The translations under genes were made by a program, and so were the position numbers. A stretch of 13,819 nucleotides of DNA from Parvularculaceae bacterium (GTDB lineage Bacteria > Pseudomonadota > Alphaproteobacteria > Caulobacterales > Parvularculaceae). Location: NCBI GenBank assembly GCA_013389125.1, contig JACADX010000443.1, positions 1 to 13,819 on the forward strand, given 5' to 3'. Of this stretch, positions 1-6,521 are shown piece by piece; positions within the stretch are counted from its first letter, which is position 1; every line of letters starts with the position of its first letter. Under the pieces are notes generated by a model. That model saw only the letters and a list, made by a program, of their open reading frames with translations, did no database searches and was not told the origin of the DNA.

Positions 1-72
1 CTTGGAGCGGCTTCTGAACGCGCGCCTCTCTAGCGCGGTTCTACGCAGATGTCGCCCCGTCGGCGAAGCGTC

Positions 73-116
73 CGGGACCGCGATTCGTGAAATGCGGCAT
101 GGTAAACGCGGTCCCG
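73..116. repeat. Inverted repeat, 10-bp perfect arms
   Basis: CGGGACCGCG at 73-82 is matched by its exact reverse complement CGCGGTCCCG at 107-116, with a 24-base spacer. There is no T-tract next to either arm, so an intrinsic terminator is unlikely. It could be a protein-binding site, a structured RNA element or a dispersed intergenic palindrome. The sequence alone does not decide this. Confidence 0.5.
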
Positions 117-141
117 TCTTCTCGCTTGCGCGCGTCCTTGT

Positions 142-164
142 CCGAAAACGCTCACGCTTTTCGG
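142..164. repeat. Short AT-centred inverted repeat (CCGAAAA/TTTTCGG)
   Basis: CCGAAAA at 142-148 pairs with TTTTCGG at 158-164 across a 9-base loop, and an extra CG/CG pair is possible inside. As the arms are A-rich on one side and T-rich on the other, this could act as a weak bidirectional terminator. It also resembles the short intergenic palindromes common in alphaproteobacterial genomes. Both readings are inference. Confidence 0.4.
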
Positions 165-274
165 CAGCGCGCGCTAAAGCGGCGTGCGCTGAAGTGTGCG
201 CGGTTCGGCGCGTAAACGCCGCGCAAATCAAAGCCTAGATCGAGCGCCCTGATTCCGGATCATGGCGCGAAGCT

Positions 275-1573
275 CTAACGTTCGGCGAGCCGGCGTTTGA
301 CCGCTTCAAGCGCGGGATCGACGCCCATCCGGTAATCGGCGTAGGTGAGCGGGGCGGCGATATCCGGCTCGAGGGTGCCGACCCTGATCGGGGCCTCGCG
401 GATCGACCGATGACAATCAGGCTCCGGACAGCCGGTCATATAATTGTGGCGTTCGGTCGCCGCCAGGAGTGACGCCTTTGAAAGGGGAAGTTCGGCAAGG
501 CCCCCTTCAGCGTAGAACTCCAGAAAATCGCCGATCGGCTCCCCGACGATGATGACGCGATCGGGGGCGGCCTGTTTCAAATAGCCGGCGCTGGCGATGC
601 CTGCGGAAAACGTCCGCCCGGAGGTCAGAATGAAAATCCGGCCGGGCGCAAGGTCCGGCAGCTTTTGCATGAACGCGCGCGTCGTATTGAGGTCGCCCCC
701 GCCGTCGAGCCGAAGATCGACCACGAGAGTCTTCGGCTTTGCGCGCGCAATGTCCTTCAGCGAGCGCTTTATGAAGGCGTCAATCTTCTGCTCGTAAAAT
801 GACTTGTTGATCCGCAACTGGATGTACCAGCCGTCGAGTTCAGGGAGCGGCGCGGAACGGAACGCCTTCCCGTCATTGAGGAGATAAAGCGGCGCAGCCC
901 CGCCGGCGTTTTCGGCGGCGCGCGCGACAAGCCGGGAATGGTCGAAAAAGTCGTAAATTCCTCCAGCCGGCGGATCGAGCCTTGCGTCGAGCAGCCTCGT
1001 TGCGATTTCGCCGCCCGGAAGTTCGAAGACCGCTTCAATTCCGTCCGCCGCGTCCGTCAATCCGGCCGCGTTCAAGAGCGCGGGCGATTCGAGGAAAAAC
1101 GGCGCCCACTCGTCGCGTTTCCCGACCCGCGCGCCGAAATAGTCTCCAAAGGCCGTCGCCAGTTCGGCGACGTCCCGCCCGGCGATTGAAACGACGCGCG
1201 CGCCGAGAAGCTCACGCATTTCATCTGGCGCATGAATGACGCGAACGCCGTCTGCGAACGCATGAAGTTCGAGCGGGATGCGGTTGAACCGGTGCGGCCA
1301 GACGCCTGGCGGCGACATCGTATGGCCGTTCATCGAGATTGCGGCGATGCGGGCGACCGCCAAGTGGAATTCGGCGAGAGGAATGTCGCCTGCTCTCGCC
1401 TTCAACGCCTCAAAAGCTGCTTCAGCCCTGGCGCGCTCCTCGACGGAGTAGGACTTGTCGGCGTCCAGAAATTCACGCAGCGCCGGAATGTCGCCGGTGA
1501 AATCGTCAGCGCCGGCCGGCGCCGCGGAGAACGCCAAGGCGAATGCGGCGGCCGCCGAAATTTGAACTCTCAT
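275..1573 (-). CDS. Exported S41-type peptidase-like protein
   Basis: This is a 432-residue protein with a signal peptide (hydrophobic residues about 5-20, likely cleavage after the Ala-Gly-Ala near 20-22). The ATG at 1573 was chosen because it begins that signal peptide and has an AGAGG ribosome site just upstream; the frame stays open 37 codons further but that extension is Arg-rich. The C-terminal half has the S41 (tail-specific protease) core: the strand VVDLRLDGGGD near 284-294, then TSGRTFSAG near 317-325, where Ser323 sits at the nucleophile position, then VGEPIGD near 343-349. The Lys that forms the Ser-Lys dyad of CtpA proteases, expected about 25 residues after the Ser, is not there. 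The protein may therefore use a tricorn-like Ser-His arrangement or be inactive. No PDZ domain is obvious. It probably acts in the periplasm; its substrate is unknown. It is divergent from ubiK. Confidence 0.75.
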   Translation of the reverse strand: MRVQISAAAAFALAFSAAPAGADDFTGDIPALREFLDADKSYSVEERARAEAAFEALKARAGDIPLAEFHLAVARIAAISMNGHTMSPPGVWPHRFNRIPLELHAFADGVRVIHAPDEMRELLGARVVSIAGRDVAELATAFGDYFGARVGKRDEWAPFFLESPALLNAAGLTDAADGIEAVFELPGGEIATRLLDARLDPPAGGIYDFFDHSRLVARAAENAGGAAPLYLLNDGKAFRSAPLPELDGWYIQLRINKSFYEQKIDAFIKRSLKDIARAKPKTLVVDLRLDGGGDLNTTRAFMQKLPDLAPGRIFILTSGRTFSAGIASAGYLKQAAPDRVIIVGEPIGDFLEFYAEGGLAELPLSKASLLAATERHNYMTGCPEPDCHRSIREAPIRVGTLEPDIAAPLTYADYRMGVDPALEAVKRRLAER

Positions 1574-1782
1574 AGCGCCTCTTGGTGCGTTCCCGAACGG
1601 GGACAGTGGCGGACCGGCGGCCCGGATGTTCCGCCGAAGGCGCCGCACCGTGGCGCGCGCGTTGGTCGACGATCCGAGTTCCAACCCCTCATCTCACCTT
1701 ATCGCCGCGCCAAAGGGCCGCTATCGCTTTTTCGGCGACATGCTCCTAGCCTGAGCCGGTCTGTGACAAGGGAGCGCGGCCG

Positions 1783-2037
1783 GTGCAGACCCAAAGCCCG
1801 ATTTTCGACGAGATCGCGAAGCTGATGTCCGAGGCGGCCGGCGCCGTCGACGGGGTTCGCCGCGAGGCCGAGACCGTCGCCCGGAGCCAGTTGCAGCGCC
1901 TGCTCTCGGACATGGACCTCGTCTCGCGCGAGGAATTCGATGCTGTCAAGGAGATGGCGGCCAAGGCGCGGGCCGAAAACGACCGCCTCGCCGCCCGCCT
2001 CGCCGAGCTTGAGGCGCGGCTGGGCAAAACGAGTTAG
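1783..2037 (+). CDS. ubiK: UbiK/BMFP-family accessory factor
   Basis: This 84-residue protein has the layout of the BMFP/YqiC family, whose E. coli member UbiK assists the late, membrane-associated steps of ubiquinone synthesis. The N-terminal half (about 5-40) is an amphipathic helix segment and the C-terminal half (about 45-80) is a Glu/Ala/Leu/Arg coiled coil beginning at VSREEFDAVKEMAAKAR. The start is a GTG with AAGGGAG at 1768-1774, 8 bases upstream. The length is typical of the family. It is the first gene of a plus-strand group with the YbjN-domain gene and proC, an order often met in Alphaproteobacteria. Assignment to the family is firm; the role in ubiquinone synthesis rests on the E. 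coli work. Confidence 0.85.
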   Translation: MQTQSPIFDEIAKLMSEAAGAVDGVRREAETVARSQLQRLLSDMDLVSREEFDAVKEMAAKARAENDRLAARLAELEARLGKTS

Positions 2038-2116
2038 TTTTCCCCAAGTTCGAACCATTGCCGCGCTTCCCCGACTCGCCGCGCATTCCCGAGGGTCAGA
2101 TCCGGTCGGGAGCGCC

Positions 2117-2620
2117 ATGTCGATTGAACTGCTGAAGCCGCGGTCGAAAGATGCGGACCCCCTGGAAGCGCTCGAACTCGTCGCCGACGATCTTGCGCTC
2201 AGTGTCGAGCGCGTCGACGACGATGAGCTCCATGTCGCAATCCCGGGGCAATGGCGCGACGCCGGATTCTGGTTCACCTGGCGCGCGGAGCTTTCGACGT
2301 TGCAGATGGGCGCGCCGCTAGATCTCAAGGCGCCGAAGGCGCGGCTCAATGATGTGGCGCGTCTCGTCGCCATGGTGAATGAGCGGCTCTGGATTGGCCA
2401 TTTTGATCTCTGGTCGGATGACAACTCGATCGTATTCCGCAACGCCGCCGTGCTGCCGGCGAACGGCGCGCTGGACCGGCTTCAGGCCGAATGCCTCATC
2501 AAGGGCGCGCGGGAGGCGATCGACCGCTTTTTGCCCGCGTTCAATTACCTCATCTGGGGCGGGAAGACGCCCGAAGAAGCGCTTGAAGCGTCGCTCTTTG
2601 AGACCGCCGGCAACGCCTGA
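2117..2620 (+). CDS. YbjN domain-containing protein
   Basis: This 167-residue soluble protein has the YbjN fold, related to the type III secretion chaperone-like family. Its recognisable core includes the acidic DDDELHVAIPGQW stretch near 34-46, the aromatic FWFTWRAEL segment near 51-59, the MVNERLWIGHFDLW segment near 86-99, and the C-terminal LIWGGKTPEEAL near 145-156. The ATG at 2117 follows GGGAG by 4 bases; the frame is open upstream through ubiK but in non-coding-like sequence. The family is often labelled a sensory transduction regulator, but its biochemical role is not established. It lies 79 bases after ubiK and 57 bases before the chosen proC start, suggesting cotranscription. Confidence 0.85.
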   Translation: MSIELLKPRSKDADPLEALELVADDLALSVERVDDDELHVAIPGQWRDAGFWFTWRAELSTLQMGAPLDLKAPKARLNDVARLVAMVNERLWIGHFDLWSDDNSIVFRNAAVLPANGALDRLQAECLIKGAREAIDRFLPAFNYLIWGGKTPEEALEASLFETAGNA

Positions 2621-2677
2621 CCGGCCCGCCGGCGGCGCGGCGTGATCGTCGTCCGCCGTTCGTGTATGAAGCCGCCG

Positions 2678-3493
2678 ATGACGAAGAAAATTTCCGTCGC
2701 GCTGATTGGCGCCGGTTCGATGGGCGGCGCGCTCCTCAAGGGTTGGATTGCGGGCGGCGTCATCGACGCCGCGACGAGCGCCGTTTTCGACCCTGCGCCG
2801 CGCGACGAGATTGCGACGCTTATCGGCCAAGCGCGGCTGTGTCTCAATCCGGCGCGCCGCGAGGGCGCGTTTGACGTCCTCGTCGTCGCAGTCAAGCCGC
2901 AGTCGGCGGCGGACGCGCTTGCGCCGTTCCCTCCGCTCGCCGCGCGCGCCTCCGTGCTGTCCGTCATGGCGGGGCGCAGCATCGCCGCTCTTGGGCGGTC
3001 GCTCCCCGGCGCGCGGGCGATCATTCGCGCCATGCCCAATCTTCCGGCGGCGGTCGGCGCCGGCGCGACGGCCCTCTTCGCCCCGGCTGACGTCTCGCCG
3101 ACGGACCGCCGCGTCGCTGAAACGCTGATGCGCGCGATCGGCGAAATCGCCTGGGTCGAAGACGAGGCCGGGATCGACGCCGCGACAGCCGTGTCGGGAA
3201 GCGGACCGGCCTATTTCTTCCTCCTCGCCGAGGCGCTGGCGGAGGCGGGACGCGCCGCGGGGCTTACGGCGGAAACGTCGGCGCTGCTCGCGCGCGCGAC
3301 GCTCGTCGGCGCCGGCGCCTTCGTCGCCCATGACAAGCGAGCCCTTGACGCGCTTCGCCGCGCCGTCGCTTCTCCCGGCGGCACGACGGAAGCGGCGCTC
3401 GGAGTTCTCGACGGCGAGACGCAAGAAGTCCGTAAACTGATCAAGCGCGCGGTCGAAGCCGCGGCGCGGCGCGCCCATGAGCTGACCGAGTAG
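2678..3493 (+). CDS. proC: Pyrroline-5-carboxylate reductase
   Basis: This is the last enzyme of proline synthesis, reducing pyrroline-5-carboxylate to L-proline with NAD(P)H in the cytoplasm. The 271-residue product has the N-terminal Rossmann motif IGAGSMGG (10-17), AVKPQ (71-75), AMPN (118-121), the SGSGPAY turn (173-179) and the family signature SPGGTTEAAL (232-241). Its length matches E. coli ProC. In-frame starts also exist at 2642 (GTG) and 2666 (ATG). I chose 2678 because the distance to the dinucleotide-binding motif is then typical and a weak GAAG lies upstream, but no start has a good ribosome site. The gene ends 4 bases from the end of the convergent kinase gene. Confidence 0.93.
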   Translation: MTKKISVALIGAGSMGGALLKGWIAGGVIDAATSAVFDPAPRDEIATLIGQARLCLNPARREGAFDVLVVAVKPQSAADALAPFPPLAARASVLSVMAGRSIAALGRSLPGARAIIRAMPNLPAAVGAGATALFAPADVSPTDRRVAETLMRAIGEIAWVEDEAGIDAATAVSGSGPAYFFLLAEALAEAGRAAGLTAETSALLARATLVGAGAFVAHDKRALDALRRAVASPGGTTEAALGVLDGETQEVRKLIKRAVEAAARRAHELTE

Positions 3494-3497
3494 CGGG

Positions 3498-4100
3498 TCA
3501 GCCCGGAAGCTTCATCACCGCGCGAAGGCCGCCGAGCGGCGACGTTGACAGCGCGACATCGCCGCCATGGCTTCTTGCGACATCGCGAACGACTGAAAGG
3601 CCGAGACCTACGCCTTCGCTCGCGCTTCGCGCCTCATCGAGGCGATAAAACGGCTTGAACACGTCGCTCCGCTTGTCCTCGGGAATTCCGGGGCCGTCGT
3701 CATCGACGATCACGGCGACGAACGGCCCGGCGCGCTCGGCGCTGATTCGCACTTTTCCCGCATATTTGAGGCCGTTCCCGACAAGATTTGCGATTGCGCG
3801 CTTGATTGCATCGCGCCGGCCCTCGAATTTCACTTCAGCTTCGGAGCTCAAGGCGACGCGCGCGCCGGACGGATCGGCGTCTTCGGCGACCTCGCGCACG
3901 ATCTCGGCGAGATCGAACGCTTCCGGCTCGCCGGCGGTCGAATTGTCGGAGGCGAACTCGAGATAGGAGTTGATCATCCGCTCCATCTCCGCGACGTCGC
4001 GTTTCACCTCATGCGTTTCAGCGCTCTGAGGCGCCATGGCGAGAGCGAGCTTCATGCGGGTCAGCGGCGTTCTAAGATCGTGGCTGACGCCGGCGAGCAT
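3498..4100 (-). CDS. Histidine kinase catalytic half (H-box and ATPase)
   Basis: This 200-codon stretch begins at the ATG of the EnvZ-type H-box MLAGVSHDLRTPLTR, with the phosphoacceptor His at residue 7 (residue 242 of the full frame). It continues through the second dimerisation helix (about 28-52) and a HATPase_c domain with the N-box NLVGNG (105-110), G1 box DDDGPG (133-138) and G2 box GVGLGLSVV (163-171). All key catalytic residues are present. It lies in the same frame as the upstream half, separated from its TAG by three codons (Arg-Thr-Thr). There is no ribosome site before this ATG, so separate translation would depend on reinitiation. Without the upstream half it would lack membrane anchor and HAMP linker. 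Confidence 0.7.
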   Translation of the reverse strand: MLAGVSHDLRTPLTRMKLALAMAPQSAETHEVKRDVAEMERMINSYLEFASDNSTAGEPEAFDLAEIVREVAEDADPSGARVALSSEAEVKFEGRRDAIKRAIANLVGNGLKYAGKVRISAERAGPFVAVIVDDDGPGIPEDKRSDVFKPFYRLDEARSASEGVGLGLSVVRDVARSHGGDVALSTSPLGGLRAVMKLPG

Positions 4101-4109
4101 CGTCGTGCG

Positions 4110-4805
4110 CTAGTCGATGTGCCGTTTGATGCGCTCGCGCATCGCGATGAAGGCCCGGCCGGCGCGCCGCACCTCGGTCGCGCCCGACGGCTTGAATTCC
4201 GGCATGTCGCGTCCGCGCCCGAAGGCTTCCGCCGCGGCGGCGAGGCGCAAGATCGAGCGAACCTGGTTGCGAAGAAAGACGATGGCGATCGCGCCGAGGA
4301 GGAGCGACGTGCCGATGAGCCAAAGGAGAAAGACAGGGCCGGTCGTCGCAAACACCCGGTCGCGAAACGGCAGGAAGACGAGCGCGCCGTCCTTCGTCTG
4401 GACGCGGATCTCGACATAGAAGGGCCAGCTTTTCGTGTCGAACCAGAAGGGGCGGTCCAATTCCTCCTCAAGCTGGCGATCAAGCGTCGCGTTATAGAGG
4501 TTGAACGGCGACAGCTTGTTTCGCTCGGGGATCTTGTCGTCACGCTCAAACCGCGTCGAAATGTCGAGATCTTCAAGCGCGATCGCCTCGACGCGGCGCT
4601 TGTCCTCCGGCGTCGCCGCGTCCTCGTAAAGGCGGGTCAAAAGCGCGATCTGGCCGGCGACGTTCGCCGACTGGTTCGCGGTCACCGTGTCCCAATGCCG
4701 GTCGAAGAACACGTAAGTGATGACCGACTGCATGAGAAAGATCGGCAGGATGACGATCAGCGCCACGCGGCCGTAAAGGCTCTTCGGCATGAAGCGCTTC
4801 AGCAT
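4110..4805 (-). CDS. Histidine kinase sensor half (TM, periplasmic, HAMP)
   Basis: This 231-residue product is the N-terminal half of an EnvZ-type sensor kinase. It has a basic N-terminus, TM1 at about 13-34, a periplasmic sensor of about 120 residues, TM2 at about 156-178 and a HAMP linker at about 179-231. The frame ends in TAG at 4112-4110 where the helix would lead into the H-box. The ATG at 4805 is 2 bases after the TGA of the response regulator gene, so the two are translationally coupled. Alone this fragment has no kinase activity, though it might still dimerise in the inner membrane. The signal sensed is unknown; its relative EnvZ responds to osmolarity and envelope conditions. Confidence 0.75.
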   Translation of the reverse strand: MLKRFMPKSLYGRVALIVILPIFLMQSVITYVFFDRHWDTVTANQSANVAGQIALLTRLYEDAATPEDKRRVEAIALEDLDISTRFERDDKIPERNKLSPFNLYNATLDRQLEEELDRPFWFDTKSWPFYVEIRVQTKDGALVFLPFRDRVFATTGPVFLLWLIGTSLLLGAIAIVFLRNQVRSILRLAAAAEAFGRGRDMPEFKPSGATEVRRAGRAFIAMRERIKRHID

Positions 4806-4807
4806 GG

Positions 4808-5500
4808 TCAGTCGGGGATCAGCATATAGCCGACGCCGCGCACGGTCTGGAGGTAAATGGGCGTCCTCGGATCGTCTTCGATCTTCTTTCTGATGCGGGT
4901 GATCTGAACGTCGATCGAGCGCTCCATCGGCGTCGACGTCTGCTCGGCGAGGGCTTGGCGCGAAATCGCTTCGCCGGGCTTGGCGGCGAGGACGCGCAGG
5001 AGCGCGAGCTCGCCGGCCGTAAGTCTTACAAGCTCGCCGTTTCGCCTCAGTTCGCCGCGGCCCGGCTCGAAGGTCGCGCCGCCGAACGCAAGCGTCTGGC
5101 GGTCGCGCGCAATCGGCCGCGACCGCCGGAGGAGGGCGCTGATCCGCAGGACAAGTTCGCGCGGCTCGAACGGCTTCGACAGGTAATCGTCAGCGCCCCG
5201 CTCAAGTCCCTCGATGCGGTCTTCGGGAAGGCCGCGCGCGGTCAAGAGCAGGATCGGCACGTTTGACGCGGCGCGGATTTTCTCGGTGAGGTCAAAGCCG
5301 GACATGCCGGGCATCATGACGTCAAGGATCAGGAGATCGAACTCGACCGAGCCGAGGAGTTCGCGCGCTTCCGCGCCGTCCTTCGCGGTCGAGACGCGGA
5401 ACCCGTTGTCCGTCAGATAGCGTTTGAGGAGCGCGCGAATTCGCTCGTCGTCGTCAACGACGAGGATATGAGGCGACTTTTCGGCGATCGTTCGGGACAT
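4808..5500 (-). CDS. OmpR-family response regulator
   Basis: This 230-residue protein has a receiver domain (about 10-122) with acidic pocket DDD (16-18), phosphoacceptor Asp60 in LLILDVMMPG, Thr87 and Lys109 of the KPFEP switch loop. A winged-helix Trans_reg_C domain follows (about 135-228) with RSIDVQITRIRKKIEDDP and the closing TVRGVGYML. It is a phosphorylation-controlled DNA-binding transcription factor and is the cognate partner of the kinase encoded 2 bases downstream. It starts 15 bases after the pgsA-like gene stops, with no clear ribosome site, which suits translation within an operon. The pair is OmpR/EnvZ-like, but I do not assign the symbol ompR because alphaproteobacteria have several related pairs. 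Confidence 0.9.
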   Translation of the reverse strand: MSRTIAEKSPHILVVDDDERIRALLKRYLTDNGFRVSTAKDGAEARELLGSVEFDLLILDVMMPGMSGFDLTEKIRAASNVPILLLTARGLPEDRIEGLERGADDYLSKPFEPRELVLRISALLRRSRPIARDRQTLAFGGATFEPGRGELRRNGELVRLTAGELALLRVLAAKPGEAISRQALAEQTSTPMERSIDVQITRIRKKIEDDPRTPIYLQTVRGVGYMLIPD

Positions 5501-5515
5501 GGCGGGCTTTTGAGA

Positions 5516-6070
5516 TCAGCCGGGCCGCTGGCGCAAGAGGCGAACGGCGCGCGCCGCATAATCCGACCCGGTCCAGACGGTCAGCGCGGCCGCCAGCCAG
5601 AAGACGCCGCTCGCCGCCGGACCCAAGGCGTCGCCGACAAGTCCGCCCGGCGCTGCGGCGAGGAGGAGTGCGACGCCGGCGATCTGCGTCGTCGTCTTCA
5701 GTTTCGCAAGCGGGGTCACCGGCAGATCGGCGCCTTCCTTGGCGAGCGCCTCGCGCAGGCCGCCGACGAGGATTTCGCGAAGCAGGATCGCGAGCGCCGC
5801 GACGACGCCTTCGTCGCGGATGACGCCGTTGCGGACGAGGAGGATCAGCGCGGCGGCGATCAGAAGTTTGTCCGCAAGCGGATCAAGCGTCGCGCCGAGC
5901 CGCGACGTCTCGTTCCGCGCGCGCGCGACAAAGCCGTCGAGGAAATCGCTCGCCGCCGCAAGGACGAAGAGCGCCAGCGCGGCGGAAAGCGCCCAGGGCG
6001 CGTCCAGAAAGAACATCGCCGCGAACGGGACGATAAGGGCGATGCGCGCGAGGGTCAGGAAATTGGCCAT
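5516..6070 (-). CDS. pgsA: CDP-alcohol phosphatidyltransferase, PgsA-type
   Basis: This is a 184-residue integral membrane enzyme of the CDP-alcohol phosphatidyltransferase family. The family signature DGxxAR-x8-GxxxDxxxD is complete: Asp45, Gly46, Ala49, Arg50, Gly59, Asp63 and Asp67. Hydrophobic helices flank and follow it. The size and the N-terminus MANFLTLARI fit CDP-diacylglycerol-glycerol-3-phosphate 3-phosphatidyltransferase (PgsA), the committed step to phosphatidylglycerol and cardiolipin, although other family members share the motif. The ATG at 6070 was chosen from homology of the N-terminus; the frame extends upstream only in Arg/Ser-rich, non-coding-like sequence. No Shine-Dalgarno is visible. 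The gene heads the pgsA-regulator-kinase group. Confidence 0.85.
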   Translation of the reverse strand: MANFLTLARIALIVPFAAMFFLDAPWALSAALALFVLAAASDFLDGFVARARNETSRLGATLDPLADKLLIAAALILLVRNGVIRDEGVVAALAILLREILVGGLREALAKEGADLPVTPLAKLKTTTQIAGVALLLAAAPGGLVGDALGPAASGVFWLAAALTVWTGSDYAARAVRLLRQRPG

Positions 6071-6071
6071 A

Positions 6072-6099
6072 GGCGGGGCACTATAAGGCGCGCCCCGCC
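6072..6099 (-). promoter_or_regulatory. Palindrome around a -10-like box before pgsA
   Basis: GGCGGGGC (6072-6079) and GCCCCGCC (6092-6099) are perfect 8-bp inverted arms. Between them, on the minus strand, lies TTATAGT, which resembles a -10 box ending about 9 bases before the pgsA ATG. If transcription starts there the mRNA would be leaderless or nearly so, which agrees with the missing ribosome site. The arms could form an operator around the -10. No clear -35 box is seen, so this is a candidate only. Confidence 0.3.
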
Positions 6100-6116
6100 G
6101 ATTTCGATTTCGCGGT

Positions 6117-6521
6117 CTACTCGATCCTGGTCCTTGGATGGCGGACGAACGCCCACCAGACGCCGAGAACGCCGACGATGAGGACGAGCCAGGTCGCGGG
6201 TTCGGGCACGTCGTCCGGCGGCGGCGGCGGCGGGCACTCCGGATCGGTTTTCGGATCGCAAGGAGGCTTCGGGACGCCGGGCGGCGGCACGACGATGCCC
6301 GGAACGTCATAAGGCGGGACGAAAGGCGGCCGCCACGCGGTCGTCGGCGGATAGACGGGGGTCGGCGTCACCGACGGCGGGACTGTCGCCGGCGGACCTT
6401 CCGGAACCCGCCCTGGCTCTCGCGGCGCCGGCTCATAGCCGGCAAGGCGCGTTGGAACCGGGCGGGATCCTAAAAAGACCCGTCGGCCTTTCGCGGTTCG
6501 CCTTAGCCGCAACAGCCGCAA
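6117..6521 (-). CDS. Pro-rich PEP-CTERM sorting-domain ORF
   Basis: The C-terminus has all three parts of a PEP-CTERM sorting signal: VPEPATW at 105-111, a hydrophobic helix at about 111-126, and a basic tail RHPRTR at 127-132. Exosortase systems recognise such tails at the inner membrane on proteins bound for the cell surface or matrix. Residues 40-104 are Pro-rich, with a run of six Pro just before the signal and two Cys (88 and 96). The first available start is a TTG at 6521, overlapping the upstream gene by 19 bases, with a terminator-like hairpin inside the frame. The resulting N-terminus is Arg-rich and is not a signal peptide. The true start may be later, the gene may be a decayed remnant, or a frameshift may hide the signal peptide. 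No exosortase gene is in the window. Confidence 0.55.
   Translation of the reverse strand: MRLLRLRRTAKGRRVFLGSRPVPTRLAGYEPAPREPGRVPEGPPATVPPSVTPTPVYPPTTAWRPPFVPPYDVPGIVVPPPGVPKPPCDPKTDPECPPPPPPDDVPEPATWLVLIVGVLGVWWAFVRHPRTRIE
6472..6491 (-). terminator. Intrinsic terminator after the small membrane-protein gene
   Basis: Read on the minus strand, AAAGGCC (6491-6485), loop GACG and GGTCTTT (6480-6474) form a 7-bp stem with one G-U pair, followed directly by T residues (five Ts at 6476-6472). It lies 11 bases beyond the stop of the small gene at 6503. The position and T-tract fit a Rho-independent terminator. It falls inside the N-terminal part of the PEP-CTERM ORF, which argues that the real coding part of that ORF starts further downstream. 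Confidence 0.5.

Larger units (their letters stand above)
1..274. other. Gene-free stretch with inverted repeats
   Basis: I see no convincing gene here. The open frame across 2-238 starts at a TTG at the window edge, is Arg/Ala-rich and has no recognisable domain. The stretch holds two inverted repeats (annotated separately) and ends just after the stop of the minus-strand S41-type gene. It may contain the 3' end signals of that gene or the upstream region of a gene outside the window. Confidence 0.5.
3498..4805 (-). pseudogene. EnvZ-type kinase locus split by in-frame amber codon
   Basis: Taken together, 4805 down to 3498 is one reading frame of 435 codons with a single internal TAG at 4112-4110. 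Both sides encode the consecutive parts of one EnvZ-type sensor kinase: membrane/HAMP part before the stop, H-box and ATPase after it. The kinase family usually has Gln-Arg-Thr at this place, and TAG is one base (C to T) from the Gln codon CAG. The simplest reading is a nonsense mutation or a sequencing error in an otherwise intact gene. The two halves are listed separately below. Confidence 0.6.

Noticed and set aside
2..238. 78-residue open frame at the left edge
   Set aside because: It starts at TTG at the edge, is Arg/Ala-rich with no domain or hydrophobic pattern, and overlaps the inverted repeats.
2048..2056. GTTCGAACC as a tRNA T-loop
   Set aside because: No acceptor stem, anticodon arm or CCA end can be built around it; it is a short palindrome in the ubiK-ybjN gap.
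2318..3478. 386-residue open frame on the minus strand
   Set aside because: It is antisense to ybjN-domain and proC genes, extremely Arg-rich, and has no domain; a typical GC-driven shadow.
4110..4112. Genome-wide reassignment of TAG to an amino acid as the explanation for the kinase amber
   Set aside because: TAG serves as the ordinary stop of ubiK, proC, the GH24 gene and the S41-type gene in this same window, so reassignment is not supported.
4011..4829. 272-residue open frame on the plus strand
   Set aside because: It is antisense to the kinase, with a charged low-complexity composition and no motif, whereas the minus strand encodes clear kinase motifs.
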